Shown here: positions 6,861-13,840 of the stretch, in pieces
Position numbering within the stretch: position 1 is the first letter of the stretch
Layout: every line of letters begins with the position of its first letter
Assembly (NCBI GenBank): GCA_012514125.1
Contig: JAAZAW010000045.1
Location: forward strand, 1 to 15,162
Source: Phycisphaerae bacterium
GTDB lineage: Bacteria > Planctomycetota > Phycisphaerae > JAAYCJ01
Length of the DNA: 15,162 nucleotides
Direction of reading: 5' to 3'
Made by a program: the position numbers and the translations under genes
Notes under the pieces: generated by a model
Told to the model about the DNA's origin: nothing
The model's input: only the letters and a program-made list of their open reading frames with translations
Database searches by the model: none

Positions 6861-7016
6861 CCCTGTCGTACCACTTTTGATTAATCGAGATTTGGGCTTT
6901 GGATTTTCGGTCAGCGACCGCAATGTCGGCATTCTTAATATAGCGGCACGATTCAATCAAAAACGGATCAAACGCGCTTAACCATTTCTTTCCCTTGACT
7001 TTTCCATAGTAAAAGC
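6861..7016. other. Intergenic region with a short perfect hairpin
   Basis: CGGTC (6908-6912), AGC, GACCG (6916-6920) forms a perfect 5-bp stem. The minus strand across 6990-6860 is open and protein-like in one frame (for example 'FDPFLIESC' and 'NADIAVADRKSK'), but it has no start codon or ribosome site and runs on, antisense, into the membrane-protein gene. It may be a dispersed repeat or a gene relic. No gene is called. Confidence 0.3.
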
Positions 7017-7024
7017 ATGATATT
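6995..7024 (+). promoter_or_regulatory. Possible promoter of the first AraC-family gene
   Basis: TTGACT (6995-7000) matches five of six bases of a -35 box. GATATT (7019-7024), 18 bp on, matches four of six bases of a -10. If used, transcription would begin near 7031, which would exclude the in-frame ATG at 7017 and support the ATG at 7068 as the start. Confidence 0.35.
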
Positions 7025-7067
7025 AATAAACAATGCGATATGGATTTTTCTATTTGAAAGAAACGAA

Positions 7068-7949
7068 ATGCTGACCCAAGCCATCACGCAAACTCTCGAT
7101 AGTATCTGCCGGGACAAATTCAACGTCCTGCTGCCGAACGATCCACCTGTCCCTGTAGGCTATATGGATCCCAAACCTCTGCCCACCGGTTACCAGAGCC
7201 ACAACCACAATTACATTGAACTGGTTCAGCTCGTCGAGGGAAAATTCCGGCTTCATACTTCCCATGAAACGATCCGCATGAACGATCACGATTGCTGGCT
7301 TATTCAACCCCTGGCTGTCCACGGCGAGACCTATGCTTCACCCCGCCAGGCGTACAAACTTCTGTGGATTGTCTTTACTCACATGGGGGTTAATTTTTTC
7401 ATCAGCGCCTACACTCCTCAAACCGGTTTTGTCGTCCCGGTGGAACGCCTCTACTGTCTGATCGATCAGCTCGAATCGCTCTGGGAACTCGCCGCCAGGA
7501 AAGACTTTACCCACAATCGATTGATCCGCGCCGAGTTTCAAGCCCTGATGATCCGGTCACTCCTGACAGGACTCTCACAGATTGAAATCCAGCGAAGCGA
7601 ACAAATCGACCACCAGAAAGTCCTGATCGGGCAGATTCGACAATACATCGAGCATCATTTCTGTGAGGATATCTCCATCAACGGACTGGCACAGATGGCC
7701 CGTTGCACCCCAAACTATCTCAACGGACTTTTCCGAAAATTTCTGGGTCTGCCGATCCACCAGTACGTCCTGCAAAAACGGCTCGAGACCGCCAAACGCC
7801 TTTTGACAGAACAGCAAATTCCGGTCAAGGAAATCGCCTACAAACTGGGGTTCAACGATCCTTTATATTTCAGCAGGCTCTTCAAGAAACGCTTTGGCGT
7901 TCCTCCATCCAACTTCGGGCATATCGCCGTTTACTCCAATCTCAAATAA
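7068..7949 (+). CDS. AraC/XylS-family transcriptional regulator with cupin sensor domain
   Basis: The protein has 293 residues from ATG 7068, typical for this family. An N-terminal cupin-like sensor domain (about residues 25-150) contains 'HNHNYIELVQLVEGKFRLH' and the loop 'HDCWLIQPLAVHG', the usual sugar-sensing fold. The C-terminal double helix-turn-helix spans about 185-285: 'DISINGLAQMARCTPNYLNGLFRKFLG', then 'IPVKEIAYKLGFNDPLYFSRLFKKRFGVPPSNF', including the family signature GFNDPLYFSRLFKK. An in-frame ATG at 7017 would add 17 hydrophobic residues outside the domain and probably lies within the promoter; neither start has a strong ribosome site. It converges on pcrA and has no obvious co-directional target, so the regulon is unknown. 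Activation of a carbohydrate-use gene is the usual role of such proteins. Confidence 0.92.
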   Translation: MLTQAITQTLDSICRDKFNVLLPNDPPVPVGYMDPKPLPTGYQSHNHNYIELVQLVEGKFRLHTSHETIRMNDHDCWLIQPLAVHGETYASPRQAYKLLWIVFTHMGVNFFISAYTPQTGFVVPVERLYCLIDQLESLWELAARKDFTHNRLIRAEFQALMIRSLLTGLSQIEIQRSEQIDHQKVLIGQIRQYIEHHFCEDISINGLAQMARCTPNYLNGLFRKFLGLPIHQYVLQKRLETAKRLLTEQQIPVKEIAYKLGFNDPLYFSRLFKKRFGVPPSNFGHIAVYSNLK

Positions 7950-7979
7950 CCAAGCCGCCTCATAACACCGGGCAATCCC

Positions 7980-7994
7980 GCGGCAAAATGCCGC
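7980..7994. terminator. Hairpin between convergent araC-type gene and pcrA
   Basis: GCGGC (7980-7984), AAAAT, GCCGC (7990-7994) is a perfect 5-bp GC stem in the 47-bp gap between two convergent genes. It is well placed for a bidirectional terminator, but neither strand has a T-run after it, so it is at best a weak or factor-dependent site. Confidence 0.35.
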
Positions 7995-7996
7995 CG

Positions 7997-10213
7997 CTAA
8001 CTTTGAACAATGTGCAGCGGCGCAATCCCAAGAACCAGTTTCTTCAAGCCGGCGATATTGAACTGAATGCTCGCGTTATAATTCGTTCCGCTCAGATAAA
8101 CTTCCTGAATCACGCCGTAACCGAATTTTTGATGATAAACCCGCTGACCCGGGCGATATTGACATTTTGGCCTGGCCGGCAGCGCCGTGACCGCTTCGGT
8201 ATCCGCTGATTTTCTCGGAGAGATCACGAATTGACTCACCCGAGTCGGACGTGTCAGTTCGCTCACGTCCATGCCTTCGACCGATTGCGGATCGATCTCT
8301 TTTAAAAATCGTGAGGGAAAATTCTGCCGATAGCTGCCACGTGTCGAACGATGATGCGAAAAACACAGGTGCAATTCGCGCTTGGCACGGGTAATACCGA
8401 CGAATAAAAGCCGACGCTCTTCTTCGATCTGGTTGTCATTGCCCAGACACATCGCATGCGGAAGAATTTCTTCCTCGACCGCAATAATAACAACCTGCTC
8501 AAACTCAAGCCCCTTCGCCGCGTGCATCGTCAAAAGCACAACCCGGTCCGAATCGTCTTCGACCGCGTCGATATCGTTCACCAGAGAAAGCTGGGCGATA
8601 AAGTCCGTCAACGAGCCGTCGGGGGCTTCACGATCATAATTCTGGGCCGTTCCGACGAATTCCTCCAGGTTGGCCACAGGGGAAAGCTCGTCGGGACGAT
8701 TGTCTTTTTCACTGCGTTTTTGATAATAATTCCGTAGCGAACTGGCATCGATGGTCTGGCGTACCAACTCCTCCATGGTCACACCGTTCGCAACGGTCTT
8801 GCGCAAACGTTCCATCATCTCGGCAAAACGTATCACATTGACTTGCGATTTGCCCAGTGATGGAATCCGATCCGCGTTTAAAACCGCTTCATAAAAGATC
8901 ACACCCTGAGTGCGGGCGTAATCTTTCAAAACCGCCTGGGCCTGGGCGCCGATCCCGCGAGTGGGCATGTTGATGATACGTTCCAAACCGACCGTGTCGG
9001 CAGGATTCGCGATCACCCGCAAATAGCTCATCAGGTCGCGAATTTCCTTGCGCTGGAAAAAACTCACCCCGCGAGCAAGCTGATAAGGAATTCCGTTGTC
9101 CCGAAGCGTCTGTTCCACGGTGCGGAAGAGCGAATTCACCCGGCACATGACCGCGATCTGGGAATACGCCCTGCCCTTGAGTTTTGCCTGGCGGATCAAC
9201 TCAACTACCTGGCGGGCTTCGTCATTTTCATCCTCGCAGGAATGAATCTTGAGTTTTTCGCCCTGGCCCAGGACGGAAATCAGCTTCTTGTCCTTTCGCT
9301 GTTTGTTGTTTTTGATCAGCGAATCCGCCGCGTTGAGAATATGGTTGGTGGACCGATAGTTATTTTCCAGGTACACCACCTTGGCGTCGGGAAAATCTTT
9401 CTCAAAATCAAGAATGTTGCCGATCTCCGCGCCCCGCCACCCATAAATCGACTGGTCCGGGTCGCCTGTGGCGCAAAAATTTCGCGTATGAGCGGAAAAT
9501 CCCTTTGCCAGCAGGTATTGAACGCGGTTGGTATCCTGATATTCATCCACAAGTAAATATTGATATCGCCGATGGATGGCATCACGGGCGAATGGCTCAT
9601 TGAGCAAATCCAGCGTTTTCAAAAGCAAATCGTCAAAATCCAGCGCTTTGTTCTCTCGCAGCATGTCTTCGTATCGAGCATAGATTCGTGAGAGCGCAGG
9701 GACCAGATATTGAGGAAGGTCGAGCTTTGAAGATAATTCATCGGGCCTGACCATTTGACTCTTGGCGCGGGAGATCACTCCTTCAACCTTGCCGACCGTC
9801 ATGCCCGCGGGCAGTGCTCCGACGTCGCCGCAGGCGGTTTTGATGAGCTTGCCGGTGTCGCTGGTATCGAAAATAGTAAAATTACTCTCCAGTCCGATGG
9901 TTTTTCCATACATGCGCAGCAGTTGGACGCAAAATTTATGAAAAGTCGAAATCGCCGGACCGAATCCGGATTCGGAGTCCAGAAACTGATGGACACGCTG
10001 AGCCATTTCGGCGGCGGCTTTATTCGTAAAAGTTATGGCTACGATAGTGCTCGGATCGACACCCTGTGAGATCAAATACCCGATTCGGCGAGTAATCACG
10101 CGGGTCTTGCCGCTGCCGGCGCCCGCCAGAACCAGGAGCGGTCCTTCCATGTGGGTTACCGCCTCACGTTGTGGGCCTGTCAAATCCGCTAATATCTGTT
10201 CTTCGGCGATCAT
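7997..10213 (-). CDS. pcrA: UvrD/PcrA-type ATP-dependent 3'-5' DNA helicase
   Basis: This 738-residue superfamily 1A helicase is full length and has every expected motif: Q motif 'LTGPQREAV' (11-19), Walker A 'AGAGSGKT' (30-37), Ia 'TFTNKAAAEM' (61-70), Walker B 'DEYQDT' (223-228), III 'GDPDQSIYGWRGAE' (250-263), IV 'NYRS' (285-288), V 'LTMHAAKGLEF' and VI 'EERRLLFVGITRAKREL'. The C-terminal tail has 'PGQRVYHQKFGYGVI', the Tudor-like RNA polymerase-binding module found in PcrA/UvrD. It unwinds DNA in nucleotide excision and mismatch repair, clears RecA filaments, and helps in transcription-coupled repair. The start ATG 10213 has GGAG seven bases upstream. All catalytic residues look intact. 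PcrA and UvrD cannot be separated by sequence alone here; I use the PcrA name because of the overall similarity and length. Confidence 0.96.
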   Translation of the reverse strand: MIAEEQILADLTGPQREAVTHMEGPLLVLAGAGSGKTRVITRRIGYLISQGVDPSTIVAITFTNKAAAEMAQRVHQFLDSESGFGPAISTFHKFCVQLLRMYGKTIGLESNFTIFDTSDTGKLIKTACGDVGALPAGMTVGKVEGVISRAKSQMVRPDELSSKLDLPQYLVPALSRIYARYEDMLRENKALDFDDLLLKTLDLLNEPFARDAIHRRYQYLLVDEYQDTNRVQYLLAKGFSAHTRNFCATGDPDQSIYGWRGAEIGNILDFEKDFPDAKVVYLENNYRSTNHILNAADSLIKNNKQRKDKKLISVLGQGEKLKIHSCEDENDEARQVVELIRQAKLKGRAYSQIAVMCRVNSLFRTVEQTLRDNGIPYQLARGVSFFQRKEIRDLMSYLRVIANPADTVGLERIINMPTRGIGAQAQAVLKDYARTQGVIFYEAVLNADRIPSLGKSQVNVIRFAEMMERLRKTVANGVTMEELVRQTIDASSLRNYYQKRSEKDNRPDELSPVANLEEFVGTAQNYDREAPDGSLTDFIAQLSLVNDIDAVEDDSDRVVLLTMHAAKGLEFEQVVIIAVEEEILPHAMCLGNDNQIEEERRLLFVGITRAKRELHLCFSHHRSTRGSYRQNFPSRFLKEIDPQSVEGMDVSELTRPTRVSQFVISPRKSADTEAVTALPARPKCQYRPGQRVYHQKFGYGVIQEVYLSGTNYNASIQFNIAGLKKLVLGIAPLHIVQS

Positions 10214-10250
10214 TGTTTACTCCAGAGACGAACATAAACGTAAACAAAGA

Positions 10251-10279
10251 ATTCTATCACATTTTCCGTTGAAACCCAA
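10251..10279 (-). promoter_or_regulatory. Putative sigma-70 promoter of pcrA
   Basis: On the minus strand TTGGGT (10274-10279) and TAGAAT (10251-10256) are separated by exactly 17 bp and end 37 bp before the pcrA start. The -10 matches 5/6 bases; the -35 keeps the TTG core only. Confidence 0.45.
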
Positions 10280-10346
10280 CCCTATGCTGAGGAAAAAGTG
10301 AGCAGTAATCGCCTTGTGTGCAGGAAAGCAAAAATTCCATCCCGGA

Positions 10347-12230
10347 TTATTCGATGACGGGCAACCAAATCGTCATTTCTGAGCGTCCGCGGTTGGCCCA
10401 TATATAATAAGGAATGGCGATGATTTGAGTGGGACGATGCTTCACCTCCAATTTCGTTACCGGACGATACAGCGCATCTTCAGATTGAAATTCAAACGCC
10501 GGTGATTTCACAGCCAAAGTTGTAAAGTCAAATTTGGCCGTCGGTATTATCACAGCCTGTGAAGCCAGAATGGAAAAATCGTTTTTTATGCCGACTTCGT
10601 GAACGGATTTGAGATTTTTATTATCGACATCTTCGATGCAATAGACGAGCGGGCCTCGCATCATGGCGACTCGGTGGAAGTTGTCTGTTACGTGCGAGTG
10701 GCAGGCGATGAATTTGAGCGGCATGGGCAAGGTCAATTCCACTCGGTCGCCATTAGTCCAAGTTCTATTTATTGAAAAGTACTGACCGGGCGTTGCGGAG
10801 TTTCCGACGGCTTGGCCGTTGATCTTGATGTCACAACTATCAGCCCAGCTTGGAATCCGTAAATTAAGATTGAAGGTTTCCGGTTTGTCGGTGTTTATTG
10901 TCATGACGATAAGGCCATCGTAAGGGTACTTTGTCTGCTGGGTGAGCGTGAGTTGATCGCCGTTTTTCAGAGTTATTCCGGCTGTTCCGGTGTCGTAAAG
11001 GTGAACCCAGACTCCCTCGTTGTCGGTGGAATAAAAATACCCCGGCAGCATGGCGAGCAGTCGCTGGAGGTTGCTTGGGCAGCAGGTGGTGTCGAACCAT
11101 TTTTGGCGTTGATGGTCTCCGAACGAGGCGAGAGGATTCACATAAAAGTAGTGTTGATAATCGAGTGAGATGCCGGAAATGACACCGTTATATAAACTTC
11201 GTTCGAGCCAATCGGCGAAGCGGGCGTCGGCGGTGATGTGGAGATTTCTGTAGTTCCACATGACATTGGCGATGGCGGCGCAGGTTTCGGTGTAGGCGAG
11301 CAAATTGGGTAGTTCGTAATCCAGGCCGATGGCTTCATGACGATAGCGTGAGCCGACGCCGCCTGTAATATAAATTCGTCGATTGACAAGATTTTGCCAG
11401 AGGCGATTAACCGCCTGGGCGATTTGGGGATCGTCGGTTTCCGCCCAGAGGTCACTGCCGCCACAGGCCATATACAGATTTCGGACGGCGTGTCCCCAAA
11501 GCTCGGTTCGCTCGGTGAATTTAACGGTGCAATCCTCGGACCAGGCGGTTTTCCAGGAGGCATCTGCGTTGAGTTGATCGAGAATATGTCGGCTGAAATC
11601 GAGATATTTTTTGTCGTCGGTGGTTCGATAAAGTTCGACCAGAGCCATTTCGATTTCCGGGTGGCCGCACGCCCAGACTTCCTTTTTGTCCGGGCCGAAC
11701 CGATTGTAGAGATAATCGGCGAAGCGGATGGCGGAATTAAGGACACGATCATCGCCGAGGCATCGGTCGATTGCGATGGCGGCCTGGAAATAATGGCCTG
11801 CGCAGTACATTTCGTGAGCGTCGGGGTTGGTGAAACGTTCTTCCGGTTTGGTGAAAAAGGTGTTCAGGTATCCGTCATCGCACTGGGCGGGCAGGATGAC
11901 TGTTATGGCGGTTTCGAGTTGGCGGCGAATGTCAGGGTCGTCCTGGTCTGTCAGGGCGAAGGCGGCAGCTTCCATCCATTTATAGATATCGGAATCGGTA
12001 AACAACGGGCCTCGGCGTTCACATTTTTTTTGGCCCGTCAAACGGCGGAAATTGTCGAGGATACCTTTTTCTTCGAAAAGTTCGAAGAGTTTTGGGATGC
12101 TGATGGTGCGATTCCCCTCACGATAGCCGGCCCAGAAACTTTCAGGGGCAAAACTGACATTGGCGACCGGTAGCGGGACCAGTTTGGCGGCGGCGCTTTT
12201 CGTTGTATCGATGATATACGATTTCGACAT
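10347..12230 (-). CDS. GH127 beta-L-arabinofuranosidase (DUF1680 family), cytoplasmic
   Basis: At 627 residues this is a standard-length GH127 enzyme, related to HypBA1 of Bifidobacterium, which releases beta-L-arabinofuranose from arabino-oligosaccharides. The fold is an (alpha/alpha)6 barrel followed by beta-sandwich domains. The zinc site and cysteine nucleophile typical of the family are present: 'YTETC' (Glu315, Cys317) and 'DTTCCPSN' (Cys383, Cys384), matching HypBA1 Glu338/Cys340/Cys417/Cys418. Glu299 in 'RYRHEAIGLDYELPN' occupies the acid/base position (HypBA1 Glu322). An active glycosidase is therefore expected. There is no signal peptide, so it acts in the cytoplasm on imported oligosaccharides. 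The start ATG 12230 has AGGAGT six bases upstream. It is divergent from an AraC-family gene with 82 bp between them, the usual layout for an activator and its target. Other GH127-clan activities cannot be excluded. Confidence 0.93.
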   Translation of the reverse strand: MSKSYIIDTTKSAAAKLVPLPVANVSFAPESFWAGYREGNRTISIPKLFELFEEKGILDNFRRLTGQKKCERRGPLFTDSDIYKWMEAAAFALTDQDDPDIRRQLETAITVILPAQCDDGYLNTFFTKPEERFTNPDAHEMYCAGHYFQAAIAIDRCLGDDRVLNSAIRFADYLYNRFGPDKKEVWACGHPEIEMALVELYRTTDDKKYLDFSRHILDQLNADASWKTAWSEDCTVKFTERTELWGHAVRNLYMACGGSDLWAETDDPQIAQAVNRLWQNLVNRRIYITGGVGSRYRHEAIGLDYELPNLLAYTETCAAIANVMWNYRNLHITADARFADWLERSLYNGVISGISLDYQHYFYVNPLASFGDHQRQKWFDTTCCPSNLQRLLAMLPGYFYSTDNEGVWVHLYDTGTAGITLKNGDQLTLTQQTKYPYDGLIVMTINTDKPETFNLNLRIPSWADSCDIKINGQAVGNSATPGQYFSINRTWTNGDRVELTLPMPLKFIACHSHVTDNFHRVAMMRGPLVYCIEDVDNKNLKSVHEVGIKNDFSILASQAVIIPTAKFDFTTLAVKSPAFEFQSEDALYRPVTKLEVKHRPTQIIAIPYYIWANRGRSEMTIWLPVIE

Positions 12231-12262
12231 GAGTGACTCCTGTGAATGAATTTTGTTTTTTC

Positions 12263-12291
12263 ATTATGCAAGATTTTCCTGCCTTCGCCAA
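12263..12291 (-). promoter_or_regulatory. Putative promoter of the GH127 gene in the shared divergent region
   Basis: On the minus strand TTGGCG (12286-12291) and CATAAT (12263-12268) are spaced by exactly 17 bp and end 32 bp before the GH127 start. The -10 matches 5/6 bases; the -35 is weak, as expected for an activator-dependent promoter. The AraC-type protein made from the other side probably binds in this 82-bp interval, though no clear repeat is seen. Confidence 0.45.
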
Positions 12292-12312
12292 GATGAATAA
12301 AGCGTAGAAAAT

Positions 12313-13236
12313 ATGGACAAATCCGACTATAGTGGATGTCAGGCTTTGGACTTTGGCTTTAGGTTTTGGGAAGAAGTGGAGGCAGGAGAATTGGATATGA
12401 CGTTGATGATTCATGAGGGAATTTTGCCCAAGGCGCTTAATGGCGGACTTTTTATGTCTGCCGGTGTTGGGCGCCATCCGAGAAGGTGTATTGACAGTTT
12501 TGAAATTATTTTTATGCGCAGCGGCCGGCTTGTGATACAGGAAGCGGAGAGGCAGTTTACGCTTGGTGTCAATGACGCCCTGCTGCTGTATCCCAACCGG
12601 CAGCACGGGGGGTTGAGCGATTATGAAAAGGATACCAGTTTTTACTGGATTCATTTTCATCTTGAGGCTCAGAATTACAAAATCATGGACGAATTCAGGT
12701 CGGAAGATTCGTATATTTCCGTTGCACAATTTTCGAAACCTGAGCGGCCTGAACGAGTGATTGAACTTTACCGGCGGTTTCTTCACAGCCAGGAGGAGGG
12801 ATTTGCCTGTGGTATGGAAGCGGATTTGCTGGTGGGAGAAATGTTGATGGAATTGGCGTTTCATGTGGAGCCGACGCCGGGCAATCGAGCGGCGATGAGA
12901 CTGGCTGAGGCAGTGAAGAAAATCGTCAACGCGGAATTTTTCAAAAGTGAGCTGTCGCCGGGTGTTATCGCGGAAAAGTTTGAGGTCAATTGTGATTATC
13001 TGGGCAGAGTGTTTAAACGGGTCAGCGGGGAGAGCATCGGGAGTTTTATCATCAACCGGCGACTGCGCGAGTCTCGAAAACTTCTGCAGGAATCGGACCT
13101 GAACGTCAACCAGGTGGCGAGGGCGGTCGGATTTAACGATCCGGGATATTTTCGGCGGTTGTTTCGCAAACGATATGATATCAAGCCTACAGAATTGAGG
13201 AAGATGTATTACCGGGTTCATGTGAATGTGAAATAG
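12313..13236 (+). CDS. AraC-family transcriptional regulator, divergent from GH127
   Basis: The product is 307 residues from ATG 12313. A cupin-like sensor domain fills about residues 30-150 ('FEIIFMRSGRLVIQEAERQFTLGVNDALLLYPNRQHGGL', then 'FYWIHFHLE'). The C-terminal double helix-turn-helix is clear: 'SPGVIAEKFEVNCDYLGRVFKRVSGESIGSFI' and 'LNVNQVARAVGFNDPGYFRRLFRKRYDIKPTELR'. ATG 12313 has no ribosome site. An in-frame ATG at 12397 has AGGAG (12384-12388) at ideal spacing and would give 279 residues with the cupin intact, so the true start is open. Divergent placement next to the GH127 gene makes it the likely activator of that gene, probably responding to arabinose or an arabino-oligosaccharide (inference). 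A short hairpin with a T-run follows the stop. It is not obviously closer to the first AraC protein in this window than general family similarity. Confidence 0.92.
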   Translation: MDKSDYSGCQALDFGFRFWEEVEAGELDMTLMIHEGILPKALNGGLFMSAGVGRHPRRCIDSFEIIFMRSGRLVIQEAERQFTLGVNDALLLYPNRQHGGLSDYEKDTSFYWIHFHLEAQNYKIMDEFRSEDSYISVAQFSKPERPERVIELYRRFLHSQEEGFACGMEADLLVGEMLMELAFHVEPTPGNRAAMRLAEAVKKIVNAEFFKSELSPGVIAEKFEVNCDYLGRVFKRVSGESIGSFIINRRLRESRKLLQESDLNVNQVARAVGFNDPGYFRRLFRKRYDIKPTELRKMYYRVHVNVK

Positions 13237-13250
13237 AAGAAGTTGGAAGT

Positions 13251-13272
13251 GGGGTTGGGTGAAACCCTTTTT
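13251..13272 (+). terminator. Likely rho-independent terminator of the second AraC-family gene
   Basis: GGGTT (13252-13256), a 6-base loop and AACCC (13263-13267) are followed at once by TTTTT (13268-13272), starting about 15 bp after the stop codon. The stem is short, so strength is uncertain, but position and T-run fit an intrinsic terminator. Confidence 0.55.
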
Positions 13273-13639
13273 GAAATTGTCCGGTTCGGACCCGGGGGAA
13301 TGCGGAAGGTCTTTCGCTGGCTTACGGTATGTCGCTTCGATCCATTCGACAAACTCAGCGATCGAAAGTTTGATTTTTTCATGCTACGGTGATTTTTCAA
13401 AAGAGTGTTATTTTTCGGCAGGAATTGCGCTGGGCGGGTAATTTTTGCGCGGGGTGTACGCGAAGATTTTTTTTGGGGAGATATTCGACTCAATTTTTTC
13501 ATTTTCTCTAGAATGGACGTTTTGATGCGTTATACGCGAGTTATTTGGGGGTGTAAAAATATTTTTTTGAGTTTGGCATGGGGTTTGCATTTTCCTGGGG
13601 TAACCGTAGTCGGCGGAGTCCGACGTGACAGGAGTCAGG
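13273..13639. other. Non-coding control region upstream of the flagellar genes
   Basis: This stretch of about 370 bp has several T-runs (for example near 13376, 13474, 13494 and 13561) and no frame with a ribosome site or recognisable product; the short open frames in it are ascribed to chance. Its right end carries the sigma-54-type promoter. The T-rich part upstream could be a bendable region or hold activator sites, as RpoN promoters need a distant enhancer-binding protein, but no clear repeated site was found. Confidence 0.5.
13574..13589 (+). promoter_or_regulatory. Sigma-54 (RpoN) promoter of the flagellar operon
   Basis: TGGCATGGGGTTTGCA matches the sigma-54 consensus TGGCACG-N4-TTGCW at 11 of 12 defined positions. 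The invariant GG (13575-13576) and GC (13587-13588) are separated by exactly 10 bp, as required. Transcription would begin near 13600, about 40 bp before the first ORF. RpoN control of rod and hook genes is well established in many flagellated bacteria. It implies an RpoN and an enhancer-binding activator elsewhere in the genome. Confidence 0.75.
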
Positions 13640-13834
13640 ATGATGAGAAACGGGAACGACAACAACAATGATCGACCGATGGCCGATTCGCAGGTGCGAA
13701 CCTGGGCGGATCTGGAACAACTGGCTCGGCAAGTGATTCACGCATCCAATGTGGCGGTGATGATTCACGCCGAGCTTGATTTGTTAGACGACACGGATGT
13801 ATCAGAAAACCGATCCGGCAAGAAGGCGGGCTAA
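13640..13834 (+). CDS. Small acidic protein at the head of the flagellar operon, unknown function
   Basis: A 64-residue frame starts at ATG 13640 (or the adjacent ATG 13643, which has better spacing to GGAG at 13631-13634) and ends six bases before flgF. The N-terminal 20 residues are polar and Asn/Asp-rich ('RNGNDNNNDRP'). The middle, 'TWADLEQLARQVIHASNVAVMIHAELDLL', could form one amphipathic helix, and the tail is charged. It has no signal peptide, membrane segment or familiar motif. Its place between a sigma-54 promoter and flgF, with a good ribosome site and almost no spacing, supports a real gene co-transcribed with the rod genes. A regulator, chaperone or assembly role is conceivable, but nothing in the sequence picks one. 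I do not recognise it. Confidence 0.6.
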   Translation: MMRNGNDNNNDRPMADSQVRTWADLEQLARQVIHASNVAVMIHAELDLLDDTDVSENRSGKKAG

Positions 13835-13840
13835 ACGAGC

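Noticed and set aside
11394..12173. 259-codon open frame on the plus strand
   Set aside because: Antisense to the GH127 gene, whose active-site residues are intact.
12142..13221. 359-codon open frame on the minus strand
   Set aside because: It overlaps the AraC-family gene and the GH127 start in antisense; its composition is that of a shadow frame and it has no family motif.
13409..13430. A second sigma-54-like motif (CGGCAGGAATTGC)
   Set aside because: GG and GC are separated by 8 rather than 10 bases, which does not support RpoN binding.
13259..13671. Small plus-strand frames (13259-13441 and 13405-13671) upstream of the flagellar genes
   Set aside because: No ribosome sites, low-complexity T-rich DNA, and overlap with the terminator and sigma-54 promoter.
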